This document shows, one piece after another, positions 1 through 8,844 of a DNA stretch of 64,000 nt. How positions within the stretch are numbered: the first letter of the stretch is position 1; each line of letters opens with the position of its first letter. Source of the stretch: Nocardia jiangxiensis NBRC 101359 (GTDB lineage: Bacteria; Actinomycetota; Actinomycetes; Mycobacteriales; Mycobacteriaceae). The stretch is taken from positions 1 through 64,000 of the forward strand of contig NZ_BAGB01000058.1 in the NCBI RefSeq assembly GCF_000308615.1. The letters are read 5' to 3'. The position numbers and the translations under genes were made by a program. The notes beneath the pieces were generated by a model. It saw only the letters and a program-made list of their open reading frames with translations. It was not told the origin of the DNA and made no database searches.

Positions 1-38
1 GCCGCGCTGAATTTCACACCGATTCGTCGGCGATGACG

Positions 39-74
39 CGGGGCCCGGTCCGTATCCCCACGGACCGGGCCCCG
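39..74. terminator. Perfect 15-bp hairpin, intergenic terminator
   Basis: Bases 39-53 and 60-74 form a perfect 15-bp GC-rich inverted repeat with a 6-base loop. It lies just beyond the 3' end of aspA (minus strand) and could also end a plus-strand gene arriving from outside the window. Neither side has a long T run, so it may act as a bidirectional barrier rather than a textbook intrinsic terminator. Confidence 0.7.
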
Positions 75-124
75 TCTCTGTGTGCGAGCGCGGGATACCT
101 TCGCCCGCAACGCATTCGCCGGAA

Positions 125-1540
125 TCAGACGACGACGGGCTTCACCCCGGCGACCAGCTCGGGACGCAGGATGTCGGCGAGCCGCTCGGGCGGCAGCAGC
201 CCCTTCTCCAGCACCAGCTCGGCCACGCCGCGTCCGGAAACCAGTGCCTCCTTGGCGATCTCGGTCGCGGCGAGATATCCGATATAGGGGTTCAGCGCGG
301 TGACCAGACCGATGGAGTTCTGCACCATCGCGCGGGTCACCTCGGCGTTGGCGGTGATCCCCGCGACGCACCGTTCCGCGAGGGTGCGGCAGGCCGCACC
401 CAGATGCACGATGCTCTTGGACAGCGAGTGCAGGATGATCGGCTCGAATGCGTTGAGCTGCAACTGACCCGCCTCCGCGGCCATGGTGATCGTCATATCG
501 TTGCCGATCACCTCGAAGGCCACCTGATTGACCACTTCCGGAATCACCGGATTGACCTTGCCGGGCATGATCGACGAACCCGCCTGCACCGCGGGCAGAT
601 CGATCTCGTTGAGCCCGGCGCGCGGCCCCGAGGACAGCAGGCGCAGATCGTTGCAGCTCTTGGACAGCTTCACCGCGATCCGCTTGAGCACACCCGAAAG
701 CTGAACGAACGCACCGCAATCCTGGGTCGCCTCGACCAGATTGGCCGCGGTCACCAGAGGCAGCCCGGTAATGGCGGCCAGATGGCCCCGTGCGGACTCG
801 GCGTACCCCTCGGGAGCATTGAGGCCGGTGCCGATCGCGGTGGCGCCCAAATTGATCTCCTCCATCAGCACCACCGCCTCGGCCAGCCGGCTCTGATCCT
901 CCTCCAGCATCACCGCGTAGGTGGAGAACTCCTGGCCGAGCGTCATCGGCACGGCGTCCTGCAACTGGGTGCGGCCCATCTTGAGCACGTCGTGGAATTC
1001 GGTCGCCTTGTCGGCGAAGGCGTTGCGCAGCACCGTCATCGACTCGAGCAGCTCGCGCACGGCCAGAATCGTCGCCACCCGCACCGCGGTCGGATAGGCG
1101 TCGTTGGTGGACTGACTGAGGTTGACGTCGTCGTTCGGATGCAGGTGCGCGTATTCGCCCTTGGCGTGTCCGAGAATCTCCAGGGCCCGGTTCGCGATCA
1201 CCTCGTTGGCGTTCATATTCGTCGAGGTGCCCGCACCGCCCTGAATGACGTCCACGATGAACTGATCGCGCAGCCGACCCTGTTCGCGGATCTCCCGGCA
1301 GGCCGCCGAGATGGCCGCGGCCTTGTGCGGGGCGAGCAGACCGAGTTCCTCGTTGGCTCGCGCGGCGGCCTCCTTCACCGCGGCCAAGGCGGTGATCAGA
1401 TGCGGATACGCGGCCAGCGGGGTGCCGGTGATCGGGAAGTTCTCGCTCGCGCGCAGGGTGTGCACACCCCAGTAGGCGTCGGCGGGAACGTCGCGGTCCC
1501 CCAGCAGATCGTGTTCGCGGCGGGTCACGGCGGTCGTCAT
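125..1540 (-). CDS. aspA: Aspartate ammonia-lyase
   Basis: This 471-residue protein is aspartase, which converts L-aspartate to fumarate and ammonia in the cytoplasm. It belongs to the class II fumarase/aspartase superfamily. The superfamily signature GSSIMPGKVNP is visible near residue 320, and the N-terminus (HDLLGDRDVPADAYWGVHT) is typical of aspartases. The length fits the family. The ATG start is followed by a conserved N-terminus, and an aldo/keto reductase diverges from the other side of a 229-bp intergenic region that holds a double palindromic operator. Fumarase C is the nearest alternative, but the N-terminal sequence favours aspartase. Confidence 0.93.
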   Translation of the reverse strand: MTTAVTRREHDLLGDRDVPADAYWGVHTLRASENFPITGTPLAAYPHLITALAAVKEAAARANEELGLLAPHKAAAISAACREIREQGRLRDQFIVDVIQGGAGTSTNMNANEVIANRALEILGHAKGEYAHLHPNDDVNLSQSTNDAYPTAVRVATILAVRELLESMTVLRNAFADKATEFHDVLKMGRTQLQDAVPMTLGQEFSTYAVMLEEDQSRLAEAVVLMEEINLGATAIGTGLNAPEGYAESARGHLAAITGLPLVTAANLVEATQDCGAFVQLSGVLKRIAVKLSKSCNDLRLLSSGPRAGLNEIDLPAVQAGSSIMPGKVNPVIPEVVNQVAFEVIGNDMTITMAAEAGQLQLNAFEPIILHSLSKSIVHLGAACRTLAERCVAGITANAEVTRAMVQNSIGLVTALNPYIGYLAATEIAKEALVSGRGVAELVLEKGLLPPERLADILRPELVAGVKPVVV

Positions 1541-1658
1541 CGTGCGGGCATTCCTTCACTGGGACGGGATGCGCCGTGGCCGGAAGGGTACCGCGGGCCG
1601 CGGCGCATCCCATAGGTTTCGCGCCGGTCGGCGCCCGGATGACCCTACGCCGATCCAG

Positions 1659-1690
1659 TGGTATATGCCACCATTTACTGGCATATACCA
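1659..1690. promoter_or_regulatory. Double palindromic operator in aspA/aldo-keto reductase intergenic region
   Basis: TGGTATATGCCA (1659-1670) and TGGCATATACCA (1679-1690) are perfect reverse complements separated by 8 bp. Each 12-mer is itself an imperfect palindrome, so the site reads as two operators with centres 20 bp apart, about two helical turns. It lies between two divergent genes, so it probably controls one or both. The TGG/CCA edges resemble GntR-type sites, which is an inference; no regulator gene is adjacent. Confidence 0.7.
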
Positions 1691-1769
1691 AATTTCGTTG
1701 GCCCATAGGCAGGTGGTGCAGCGGAGGGAACTGCTGCTTCGGTGGCCCGGGGTGGCTAGGGTGGTGGCC

Positions 1770-2684
1770 ATGTCCACCGACTCACGTCCCGCCGCCGCAT
1801 CCGGAATCTTCACCCTCGGCGGCGATCTGCCCATTCACCGCCTCGGCTACGGCGCCATGCAGATCACCGGTTCGGGCGTGTGGGGCGAGCCGAAGGACCC
1901 GGACGAGGTGGTGCGGCTGCTACGCCGCGCGGTGGAACTCGGCGTCAACTTCATCGACACCGCGGACTCCTACGGCCCGTTCGTCAGCGAGACCCTCATC
2001 CGCACGGCCCTGCACCCCTACGCCGACGATGTCGTCATCGCGACCAAGGCCGGTCTGACCCGGCCCGGCCCGGACGTGTGGCTGCCGCTGGGACGGCCCG
2101 AATATCTGCGCCAGCAGCTGGAATTGAGCCTGCGACACCTCGGGCTCGAGCGCATCGACCTGTACCAGCTGCACCGGATCGACCCGAAGGTGCCGCTGGC
2201 CGACCAGATCGGCGAGCTGGTGGCGCTGCAGAAGGAAGGCAAGATCCGGCACATCGGCCTGTCCCAGGTCACCGTCGCGCAGCTGGAGGCCGCGCGCAAA
2301 CTGGCGACGATCGTCTCGGTGCAGAATCTGTACAACCTGGCCGACCGCAGCTCCGAGAAGCTGGTCGACCACTGCGAGACGAATCAGATCGCCTTCATCC
2401 CGTGGTTCCCGATGGCCACCGGTAAGCTCGCCCGCTCCGGCGGCCCGCTCGACGAGATCGCCAAGAACCACGAGGCCACCCCGTCCCAGCTGGCCCTGGC
2501 CTGGCTGCTGCGCCGCTCACCGGTGATGCTGCCGATCCCGGGCACCTCGAGCGTCGCCCACCTCGAGGAAAACGTTGCCGCGGCGACGGTTTCGCTGTCC
2601 GACGAGGACTACGCGGCGCTGTCCGCGGTGAGCGCCCCGCCGAATTCCTCGGGCGGCGTTTCACGACTGTTCAAGCGGCGCTGA
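1770..2684 (+). CDS. Aldo/keto reductase family oxidoreductase
   Basis: This 304-residue protein is an NADPH-dependent aldo/keto reductase with a TIM-barrel fold. It shows the FIDTADSYG segment carrying the catalytic Asp and Tyr, the ATKAG segment with the catalytic Lys, and the LHRID segment with the His. The C-terminal half carries LLRRSPVMLPIPGTSS, the cofactor-phosphate binding region typical of bacterial members. The ATG at 1770 starts the conserved domain; upstream in-frame codons run through the operator region and lack protein-like character. Substrate is unknown. It is divergent from aspA and convergent with the SDR gene. Confidence 0.9.
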   Translation: MSTDSRPAAASGIFTLGGDLPIHRLGYGAMQITGSGVWGEPKDPDEVVRLLRRAVELGVNFIDTADSYGPFVSETLIRTALHPYADDVVIATKAGLTRPGPDVWLPLGRPEYLRQQLELSLRHLGLERIDLYQLHRIDPKVPLADQIGELVALQKEGKIRHIGLSQVTVAQLEAARKLATIVSVQNLYNLADRSSEKLVDHCETNQIAFIPWFPMATGKLARSGGPLDEIAKNHEATPSQLALAWLLRRSPVMLPIPGTSSVAHLEENVAAATVSLSDEDYAALSAVSAPPNSSGGVSRLFKRR

Positions 2685-2706
2685 GCTGAATTATCCTTGC
2701 TACCAA

Positions 2707-2759
2707 CGCAATTCGGGCTGAGGCAGACGAGACTCCCGACTGCCCCAGCCCGAATTGCG
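2707..2759. terminator. Bidirectional terminator between convergent genes
   Basis: Bases 2707-2726 pair with 2740-2759 as a 20-bp stem with one mismatch and a 13-base loop. It sits between the convergent aldo/keto reductase and SDR genes and should stop transcription from both. Confidence 0.85.
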
Positions 2760-2764
2760 CGTCC

Positions 2765-3529
2765 CTACAGCGGCGTCACGTACGCGCCCGCGATGCCGCC
2801 GTCCACCAGGAACTGTGACGCGGTGATGAACGACGAGTCGTCGCTGGCCAGGAAGGCCACCGCGGCCGCGATCTCCTCCGGCTCGGCGAAGCGGCCGATC
2901 GGAATGTGCACGAGGCGGCGCGCGGCGCGTTCGGGATCCTTCGCGAACAACTCCTGGAGCAGCGGAGTGTTGACCGGTCCGGGGCACAGGGCGTTCACCC
3001 GAATTCCCTGCCGGGCGAACTGAACTCCGAGTTCGCGGCTCATCGCCAGCACGCCGCCCTTGGAGGCGGTGTAGGAGATCTGCGAGGTGGCCGCGCCCAT
3101 GACCGCGACGAAGGACGCGGTATTGATCACCGATCCCTTACCTCGGGTCAGCATGTGTTCGATGGCGTACTTGCTGCACAGGTAGACCGAGGTCAGATTG
3201 ACCTGCTGCACCCGCTGCCAGGCGTCGAGGCCGGTGGTGAGGATCGAATCATCTTCCGGCGGTGAGATTCCCGCATTGTTGAACGCGATGTCGAGCCCGC
3301 CGTAGACCTCCACCGCAGTCTGGAACAGCGCCCGCACCTGCTCCTCGTCGGTGACATCGGTGCGCACGAACCGTCCGTCGACCTCCGCGGCGGCGGATTC
3401 GCCCGCGGCATCATCGATATCGGCGACCACCACCCGCGCGCCCTCCTGCGCGAAGCGGCGGACGGTGGCCAGGCCGATACCGCTGCCGCCGCCGGTGACG
3501 ACGGCCACGCGATCCTGTAAGCGCTGCAC
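2765..3529 (-). CDS. SDR family NAD(P)-dependent oxidoreductase
   Basis: This 254-residue classical short-chain dehydrogenase has the TGGGSGIG dinucleotide-binding motif (residues 12-19), NNAG (84-87), the catalytic Ser139, and YxxxK as Tyr153 and Lys157. The GTG start at 3529 is chosen because an AGAGGAG ribosome site lies 5 bases upstream; a longer in-frame extension to 3724 overlaps the aldehyde dehydrogenase gene and is not protein-like. It is the last gene of a three-gene set with the aldehyde dehydrogenase and the glutamine-synthetase-like ligase. Its substrate in that pathway cannot be read from sequence. Confidence 0.9.
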   Translation of the reverse strand: MQRLQDRVAVVTGGGSGIGLATVRRFAQEGARVVVADIDDAAGESAAAEVDGRFVRTDVTDEEQVRALFQTAVEVYGGLDIAFNNAGISPPEDDSILTTGLDAWQRVQQVNLTSVYLCSKYAIEHMLTRGKGSVINTASFVAVMGAATSQISYTASKGGVLAMSRELGVQFARQGIRVNALCPGPVNTPLLQELFAKDPERAARRLVHIPIGRFAEPEEIAAAVAFLASDDSSFITASQFLVDGGIAGAYVTPL

Positions 3530-3599
3530 GATGACTCCTCTGCGAACGAACTCCGGACGTTCCGGAGCGGGGAGATGTGAATGCGATGGTGCCGGACGG

Positions 3600-4961
3600 C
3601 TATTCGGTGGCGATGAAGACGTTCTTGGTCTCGGTGAACGCACGCGCCGCGTCCGGACCGAGTTCACGCCCCAGGCCGGACTGTTTGAATCCGCCGAACG
3701 GTGTCCAATACCGCACGGAGGCATGCGAATTCACCGACAGGTTCCCGGCCTCCACGGCACGCGAGACGCGCAGCGCCCGACCGACATCGCGGGTCCAGAT
3801 CGAACCGGACAGCCCGTAATCGGTGGCATTGGCCAGCGCGATCGCCTCGGCCTCGTCCTCGAACGGCAGCACGGCCACGATCGGACCGAAGATCTCCTCG
3901 GTGGCAATCCGCTCGGACGCGCTGGCGGGCAGCACAACCGTTGGCGGATACCAGAATCCGGGCCCGGACGGATTCGTCCCGGTGTAGGCGACCGTGGTCG
4001 AGGAATCGACGAATCCGGCGACCCGCTCGCGGTGTTCGGCCGAGATCAGCGGGCCCATCTCGGTCGATTCCTCGGCCGGATCACCCACCCGCACCGCCCG
4101 CACGGCCGGTTCGAGAAGTTCCAGGAACGTATCGAAGACGCTGCGCTGCACCAGAATCCGCGATCTGGCACAGCAGTCCTGACCGGCGTTGTCGAACACC
4201 CCGCCGGGTGCGGTGGCCGCGGCGGATTCCAGATCGGCGTCGGCGAATACGATATTGGCGCTCTTACCGCCCAGTTCCAGGGTGACGCGTTTGACCTGCC
4301 GCGCGCATCCGGCCATGATCTCGCGACCCACCTCGGTGGATCCGGTGAAGACCACCTTGCGCACGGCCGGATGGGTCACGAACCGCTGCCCCACCACGGA
4401 GCCCTTTCCGGGCAGGACCTGGAAGACATCCGGCGGCAGCCCCGCCTCGAGGGCGAGTTCGCCGAGCCGGATCGCGGTCAGCGGGGTCAGCTCGGCCGGT
4501 TTGAGGACCACGGTGTTCCCCGCGGCCAGCGCGGGCGCGAAACCCCAGCCGGCGATCGGCATCGGGAAATTCCACGGCACGATCACCCCGACCACGCCCA
4601 GCGGTTCGCAGAAGGTGACGTCCACCCCGCCGGGCACGGGAATCTGGTTGCCCAGCAAGCGTTCCGGCATACCCGCGCAGTAGTCGAGCACATCGCGGAC
4701 GTTCCCGGCCTCCCAGCGCGCATTACCGATGGTGTGCCCGGAATTGGCGACCTCGAGCCGGGCCAGACGGTCCAGATCGGCGTCCACGGCCGCGGCGAAA
4801 CGACGCAGCAGCCGGGCCCGATCCCCCGGCGCGACCGCGCGCCAGGACGCCGCCGCTTCGGCCGCCCGCGCGATCGCGGCATCGGTCCGCGCGAGATCGG
4901 TCGATTCCACCGTGGCCACGGGCTGTTCGGTGGCAGGGTTGATCACCTGGACGGTTGGCAC
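3600..4961 (-). CDS. NAD(P)-dependent aldehyde dehydrogenase, amine/polyamine catabolism
   Basis: This 453-residue aldehyde dehydrogenase has the PWNFP cofactor segment (129-133), FTGSTEVG (205-212), the general base Glu229 in LELGG, and the catalytic Cys263 in GQDCC. It lies 18 bp downstream of a glutamine-synthetase-like gene. By analogy with Puu-type polyamine degradation it would oxidise an aldehyde derived from a glutamylated amine to the acid. That substrate is inferred from context only. The protein is somewhat shorter than the usual ~480 residues but covers the whole catalytic core. Confidence 0.9.
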   Translation of the reverse strand: MPTVQVINPATEQPVATVESTDLARTDAAIARAAEAAASWRAVAPGDRARLLRRFAAAVDADLDRLARLEVANSGHTIGNARWEAGNVRDVLDYCAGMPERLLGNQIPVPGGVDVTFCEPLGVVGVIVPWNFPMPIAGWGFAPALAAGNTVVLKPAELTPLTAIRLGELALEAGLPPDVFQVLPGKGSVVGQRFVTHPAVRKVVFTGSTEVGREIMAGCARQVKRVTLELGGKSANIVFADADLESAAATAPGGVFDNAGQDCCARSRILVQRSVFDTFLELLEPAVRAVRVGDPAEESTEMGPLISAEHRERVAGFVDSSTTVAYTGTNPSGPGFWYPPTVVLPASASERIATEEIFGPIVAVLPFEDEAEAIALANATDYGLSGSIWTRDVGRALRVSRAVEAGNLSVNSHASVRYWTPFGGFKQSGLGRELGPDAARAFTETKNVFIATE

Positions 4962-4979
4962 GCTATCACTCCTTTCGCC

Positions 4980-6353
4980 TCAGAGCCGTTCGAAGCCGCG
5001 CACGCGTTCCCAGTCGGTGACCGCGGCGTCGAAGGCGTCCAGTTCGACCTGCGCCGCGTTCCGGTAGTGCCGCACCACGTCCTCGCCGAACGCCGCCTGC
5101 GCCACCGTGCTCTCGCCGAACAGCTGCGCGGCTTCGCGCAGCGTACCGGGCACGCGCGGCCGCTGCGACCGGTAGGCGTTGCCGTGGAATTCGGGCTCGA
5201 GCGGAAGGTTGCGCTCGATGCCGTACAGGCCCGCCGCGATCAGTCCGGCCACGGCCAGATACGGATTCACATCCCCGCCGGGCACCCGGTTCTCCATGCG
5301 CAGCGACGAGCCGTTGCCGACCACGCGCAACGCGCAGGTGCGGTTGTCCCGGCCCCACGCGGCGACCGTCGGCGCGAAACTTCCGGAGACGAATCGCTTG
5401 TAGGAGTTGATGTTCGGCGCGTACAGATAGGTGAACTCGCGCAGGCAGTCCAGCTGTCCGGCCAGGAAGTGCCGCATCAGCGCCGAGGGTTCACCGTCGT
5501 CCTTCGCGAACACCGGCCGGTCCTGCTCGTCCCGCAGGCTCAGATGGATGTGGCACGAATTCCCCTCGTGCTCATCGAATTTCGCCATGAACGACAGGCT
5601 CCGGCCCTCCTGAGCGGCGATCTCCTTGGCGCCGGTCTTGTAGATGCTGTGGTTGTCGCAGGTGTTCAGCGCCTCGTCGTAGCGGAAGGCGATCTCGTGC
5701 TGGCCTGGTCGGCATTCCCCCTTGGCCGATTCGACATACAGTCCCGCGCCGGACATCTCGCCGCGAATGCGGCGCAGCAGCGGTTCGATCCGGGCGGTGC
5801 CGAGCAGGGAGTAGTCGACGTTGTACTGATTGGCCGCGGTGAGATCGCGATAGCCCGAACGCCAGGCCGACTCGTAACTGTCGTCGAAGACCAGGAACTC
5901 GAGTTCGGTGCCGACGTAGGCGCGTAATCCGTGCTCCGCCAATCGATCCAGCTGCCTGCGCAGCACCTGTCGCGGCGACACCGCGACCGGCACACTGCCG
6001 GATCTGCCGGTCGCGTCGACATGGGCGATATCGCACAGCACCAGCGCGGTGCCCGGCCACCACGGCACCAGCCGAGCGGTGCTCATATCCGGCCGCAACG
6101 CGAAATCGCCGTATCCGGTGTCCCAGGAGGACATCGCGTAGCCCTGCACCGGCGTCATCTCCACATCCACCGCCAGCAGGTAGTTGCACGCCTCGGCGCC
6201 GTGCGCGAGCACCTCGTCCACGAAATACCGTGCCGAACAACGTTTCCCCTGCAACCGGCCCTGCATATCGGTCACCGCGACCAGCACGGTGTCCAACGTC
6301 CCCTCCTCCACCAGCTCCACCAACTCGACCACACCCAGCATCCCCGTGCGCAT
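4980..6353 (-). CDS. Glutamine synthetase family protein, probable gamma-glutamyl-amine ligase
   Basis: This 457-residue protein has the full glutamine synthetase fold: an N-terminal beta-grasp region, then the catalytic metal and ATP motifs, with NSYKR and an RxENRxPGGDVNPYL segment in the C-terminal third. Its divergence from GlnA and its pairing with an aldehyde dehydrogenase suggest a GlnA3/PuuA-type enzyme that glutamylates polyamines or ethanolamine-like amines. A GAGAGGGG ribosome site lies 6 bases before the ATG at 6353. It is the first gene of the ligase-dehydrogenase-SDR set. No dedicated gamma-glutamyl hydrolase or amine permease is present nearby, so the route is incomplete here. 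Confidence 0.85.
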   Translation of the reverse strand: MRTGMLGVVELVELVEEGTLDTVLVAVTDMQGRLQGKRCSARYFVDEVLAHGAEACNYLLAVDVEMTPVQGYAMSSWDTGYGDFALRPDMSTARLVPWWPGTALVLCDIAHVDATGRSGSVPVAVSPRQVLRRQLDRLAEHGLRAYVGTELEFLVFDDSYESAWRSGYRDLTAANQYNVDYSLLGTARIEPLLRRIRGEMSGAGLYVESAKGECRPGQHEIAFRYDEALNTCDNHSIYKTGAKEIAAQEGRSLSFMAKFDEHEGNSCHIHLSLRDEQDRPVFAKDDGEPSALMRHFLAGQLDCLREFTYLYAPNINSYKRFVSGSFAPTVAAWGRDNRTCALRVVGNGSSLRMENRVPGGDVNPYLAVAGLIAAGLYGIERNLPLEPEFHGNAYRSQRPRVPGTLREAAQLFGESTVAQAAFGEDVVRHYRNAAQVELDAFDAAVTDWERVRGFERL

Positions 6354-6584
6354 CCCGAACCCCTCTCAGCGTCGACCAGCCCCAACGCTAGAGGACCTCG
6401 GGCTCGTCGGCCCGCCGAACACGCAATCGCGCTCGACGCCCACACCACCTCATGGCGCTGCCGTCGTCCACGCCACGAGGCCGCACGGAGCGATGCACCG
6501 GCAGTCCGGCTGTGGCCTGCGGACTTTCTCGCCACACCGTCCGGAGCGACCTCGACCGGGCCGCACTACTCGGGAGAGCAGTGG

Positions 6585-7658
6585 TCAGGGAACGAGGACA
6601 ACCACATTCAGGCCGTGCGCATCGGCCGCGGTGGACAGCGCCGCCGCGGGATCGGCCAGACCGACGACGGTGACGTCCAGGACCGACAGATCCACAACGC
6701 CGTGACGAATCATCGACCAGATCTCGCGCACCGTCGTGTCCTGGCCCATCCAGGATCCGCGCACGGTCAGTCGGCGATGCATCAGGTCGTGGTAGGGAAT
6801 GGGCAGTTCGTGGCGCACGCCGCCGACCAGAACCCAGGTCCCGTCGGTGCGGATCGCGTCGTACCCGGCCATGGTCGGCTCCGGACCGGGCACCATGCCG
6901 AGGGTGTCGATCACCGCGTCCAGCGGCCCGGCCGCCGCGCGGATCGCACGGGCGTCGGCCGCGCGATCACCGGACAGCGGCACGGTCAGCACGCGCGGAT
7001 CCAGGCCGGCCAGCGCGTCGAGCGTCGTGCGATTGCGGCCGACCGCGACCACTGCGGCCGCGCCGCGCGCGAGTGCCAACAGGACGGCCGCCGCACCGAG
7101 CTGCCCGGTCGCACCGACGACGCCGACCGTGTGACCAGGGCGAACACCGGCCCGCTCGATTCCCTCCCCGGCGATGGACAGCCACGGCAGGAAGGCCAGC
7201 CGTTCGGGTGCGGGGTAGGCGTCCGCGCCGGGCAGCGCGACGAGGGTGCGCTCGGGTTGCAGCGCGCGCTCGGCGAACAGGCCGTCGCGCCAGATATCGC
7301 GCATGCGGTCCGTGGTCGGGGTGGGCCGCCCGTCGCCGCCGATGCCGGTCCAGCCCAACAGCGCCTCCTGCGCGTCGTCGGTGCGATTCGACCGGAATAT
7401 CGCGGTGGCGACGGCGATATCACCCGGCTGCACCGCGAACACGTCGTCGGCGGTCGCGGTGACCCGTGCAATTCCGCCGGGGCCCAACACGATCGGTGTG
7501 GGGAACCCGCCGCGCCCTCCGGCCACCAGGTTCGCGGTGTACGCGGGGATCATCGCGGCGAGCACGTCGAGGGTTGCCCCGCCGCCGCGCAACCGCGGTT
7601 CGGGGACGTCAGCGAGGTGCAAGCCACTGTCGAGTGCTGTCATCTGCCATGCCTTCAT
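6585..7658 (-). CDS. Zinc-type (MDR) alcohol dehydrogenase-like protein
   Basis: This 357-residue medium-chain reductase begins at MKAW and carries an N-terminal GroES-like domain. A Rossmann domain follows with the nucleotide motif VGVVGATGQLGAA around residues 175-190. I see no clear catalytic zinc-ligand set, so it is more likely a zinc-independent quinone or enone reductase type. The start at 7658 is picked over a longer frame that runs into the upstream repeat region. It diverges from an XRE-type regulator, and the shared intergenic region carries a 56-bp direct repeat. The regulator probably controls it, as is usual for MmyB-type regulators next to oxidoreductases. Confidence 0.82.
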   Translation of the reverse strand: MKAWQMTALDSGLHLADVPEPRLRGGGATLDVLAAMIPAYTANLVAGGRGGFPTPIVLGPGGIARVTATADDVFAVQPGDIAVATAIFRSNRTDDAQEALLGWTGIGGDGRPTPTTDRMRDIWRDGLFAERALQPERTLVALPGADAYPAPERLAFLPWLSIAGEGIERAGVRPGHTVGVVGATGQLGAAAVLLALARGAAAVVAVGRNRTTLDALAGLDPRVLTVPLSGDRAADARAIRAAAGPLDAVIDTLGMVPGPEPTMAGYDAIRTDGTWVLVGGVRHELPIPYHDLMHRRLTVRGSWMGQDTTVREIWSMIRHGVVDLSVLDVTVVGLADPAAALSTAADAHGLNVVVLVP

Positions 7659-7684
7659 GACCCCCAGTCCACCGCCGATCCGGA

Positions 7685-7740
7685 ATGGTATCCAGAACCG
7701 CGTGATCGTGGAATCGGGAGTACCAGCATGAGCGGCTCGG
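7685..7740 (+). repeat. 56-bp direct repeat, copy 1 (vestigial promoter and start of XRE gene)
   Basis: This segment matches 7843-7898 at about 45 of 56 positions. The shared blocks are ATGGTATCCAG, GTGATCGTGGAATCGG and AGCATGAGCGGCTCGG. The last block contains an ATG and the first codons MSGS, as in the real regulator gene. This copy therefore looks like a duplicated upstream region plus gene start; its reading frame ends at the second copy. Confidence 0.75.
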
Positions 7741-7842
7741 CATGTCATAGCGTGCACCGACAGCAGCGCCTGGTCGCAGGCCACGATGGACGATGTCACA
7801 ATCCGCACGACTCGGCATCGGTGGTTCGCGCCCCGGCGGCAG

Positions 7843-7898
7843 ATGGTATCCAGGGGTATGTGATCGTGGAATCGGAGGCAATAGCATGAGCGGCTCGG
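7843..7898 (+). repeat. 56-bp direct repeat, copy 2 (functional upstream region of XRE gene)
   Basis: This is the second copy, 158 bp from the first. It includes the GGAGG ribosome site and ATG of the XRE regulator. The conserved ATGGTATCCAG block and the GTGATCGTGGAATCGG block are candidates for operator or promoter elements shared by both copies. Confidence 0.75.
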
Positions 7899-8719
7899 TG
7901 AACGTCCGCACGAGGGTCGATGCCCGCCGATCGCAAACCCTGGCACGCCGCCGCGAACTCGGCGCATTCCTGCGCGCCCGCCGCGAACGCACCAGTCCCG
8001 CAGAGGTCGGCCTGCCCGGTTCGGACCGCCGCCGCACGCCCGGTCTGCGCCGGGAGGAACTCGCGGTGCTGTCGGGTGTCAGCACGACCTGGTACGCGTA
8101 TCTGGAGCAGGGCCGCGATGTGAACCCCTCCGACCAGGTGCTCACCGCCATCGCCGACGCCCTGCGCCTGACCGGGGACGAGCGCGCTCATCTGCGCGCC
8201 CTGGCCGACGGCACGGCCGAGTCCGTTCCCCGGCCTCCCGCGGAAACCCTGACGCCCGAGGTCGCCGCCATCCCCGCACTCCTGTCCCCCGCCCCCGCGT
8301 ACATCACCGGCGTGACCACCGACGTCCTGGCCTGGAACGACGCCGCGGCGGAATACTTCTCGGGCATGATAGGCCAATCTGCTTCCGCCACACCGAATCT
8401 CGCACGCTGGGTATTCCTCGACCCCGCCGCCCGGCGAATCCTGCTCGACTGGACCGAGGTTGCCCAATCCGTCCTGGCCCGGCTGCGCGCCAACGCCGGT
8501 CGCCACCCCGGCGACGCCCGATTCTCCTGCCTGGCAACCGAACTCCGCGAAGGCAGCGCCGAGGCCGCCGGTTGGTGGCCCCGCTACGACATCGCCACCA
8601 GCCACTCGGGCACCAAACGCCTGCACCACCCGACGCGCGGGCCGCTCACCCTCACCCACGCGTCGTTCACCGTCACCGACGCCCCGGACCAGATCCTCGT
8701 CGTCTATTCCGAGCCCTGA
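7886..8719 (+). CDS. XRE-family transcriptional regulator with MmyB-like ligand domain
   Basis: This 277-residue regulator has an N-terminal helix-turn-helix with RRTPGLRREELAVLSGVS near residues 48-65, the hallmark of the MmyB-like group, followed by YLEQGRD. The C-terminal two thirds match the MmyB-like ligand-binding fold, with a WNDAAAEYF segment and a C-terminal HHPTRGPLTLTHASF block. The ATG at 7886 has GGAGG 7 bases upstream. The adjacent divergent reductase is its likely target. Ligand is unknown; this family may bind fatty acids, which is family knowledge and not visible here. Confidence 0.88.
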   Translation: MSGSVNVRTRVDARRSQTLARRRELGAFLRARRERTSPAEVGLPGSDRRRTPGLRREELAVLSGVSTTWYAYLEQGRDVNPSDQVLTAIADALRLTGDERAHLRALADGTAESVPRPPAETLTPEVAAIPALLSPAPAYITGVTTDVLAWNDAAAEYFSGMIGQSASATPNLARWVFLDPAARRILLDWTEVAQSVLARLRANAGRHPGDARFSCLATELREGSAEAAGWWPRYDIATSHSGTKRLHHPTRGPLTLTHASFTVTDAPDQILVVYSEP

Positions 8720-8844
8720 CAACACCATTCGAGATACCAGGGTCCCCGGACTTGCAGGGATACAGTTCGCACAACTGCACCCCTACAAGTTGTGGCGGAC
8801 TCCGTCCCCACCAACGCCGAGGCCGGTCATCGATGCAGACTCGG

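Noticed and set aside
80..1615. Plus-strand 511-codon frame across aspA, and similar long frames at 3351-5927 and 50940-52796
   Set aside because: They are antisense shadows of recognisable genes, made long by high GC content, and have no family resemblance of their own.
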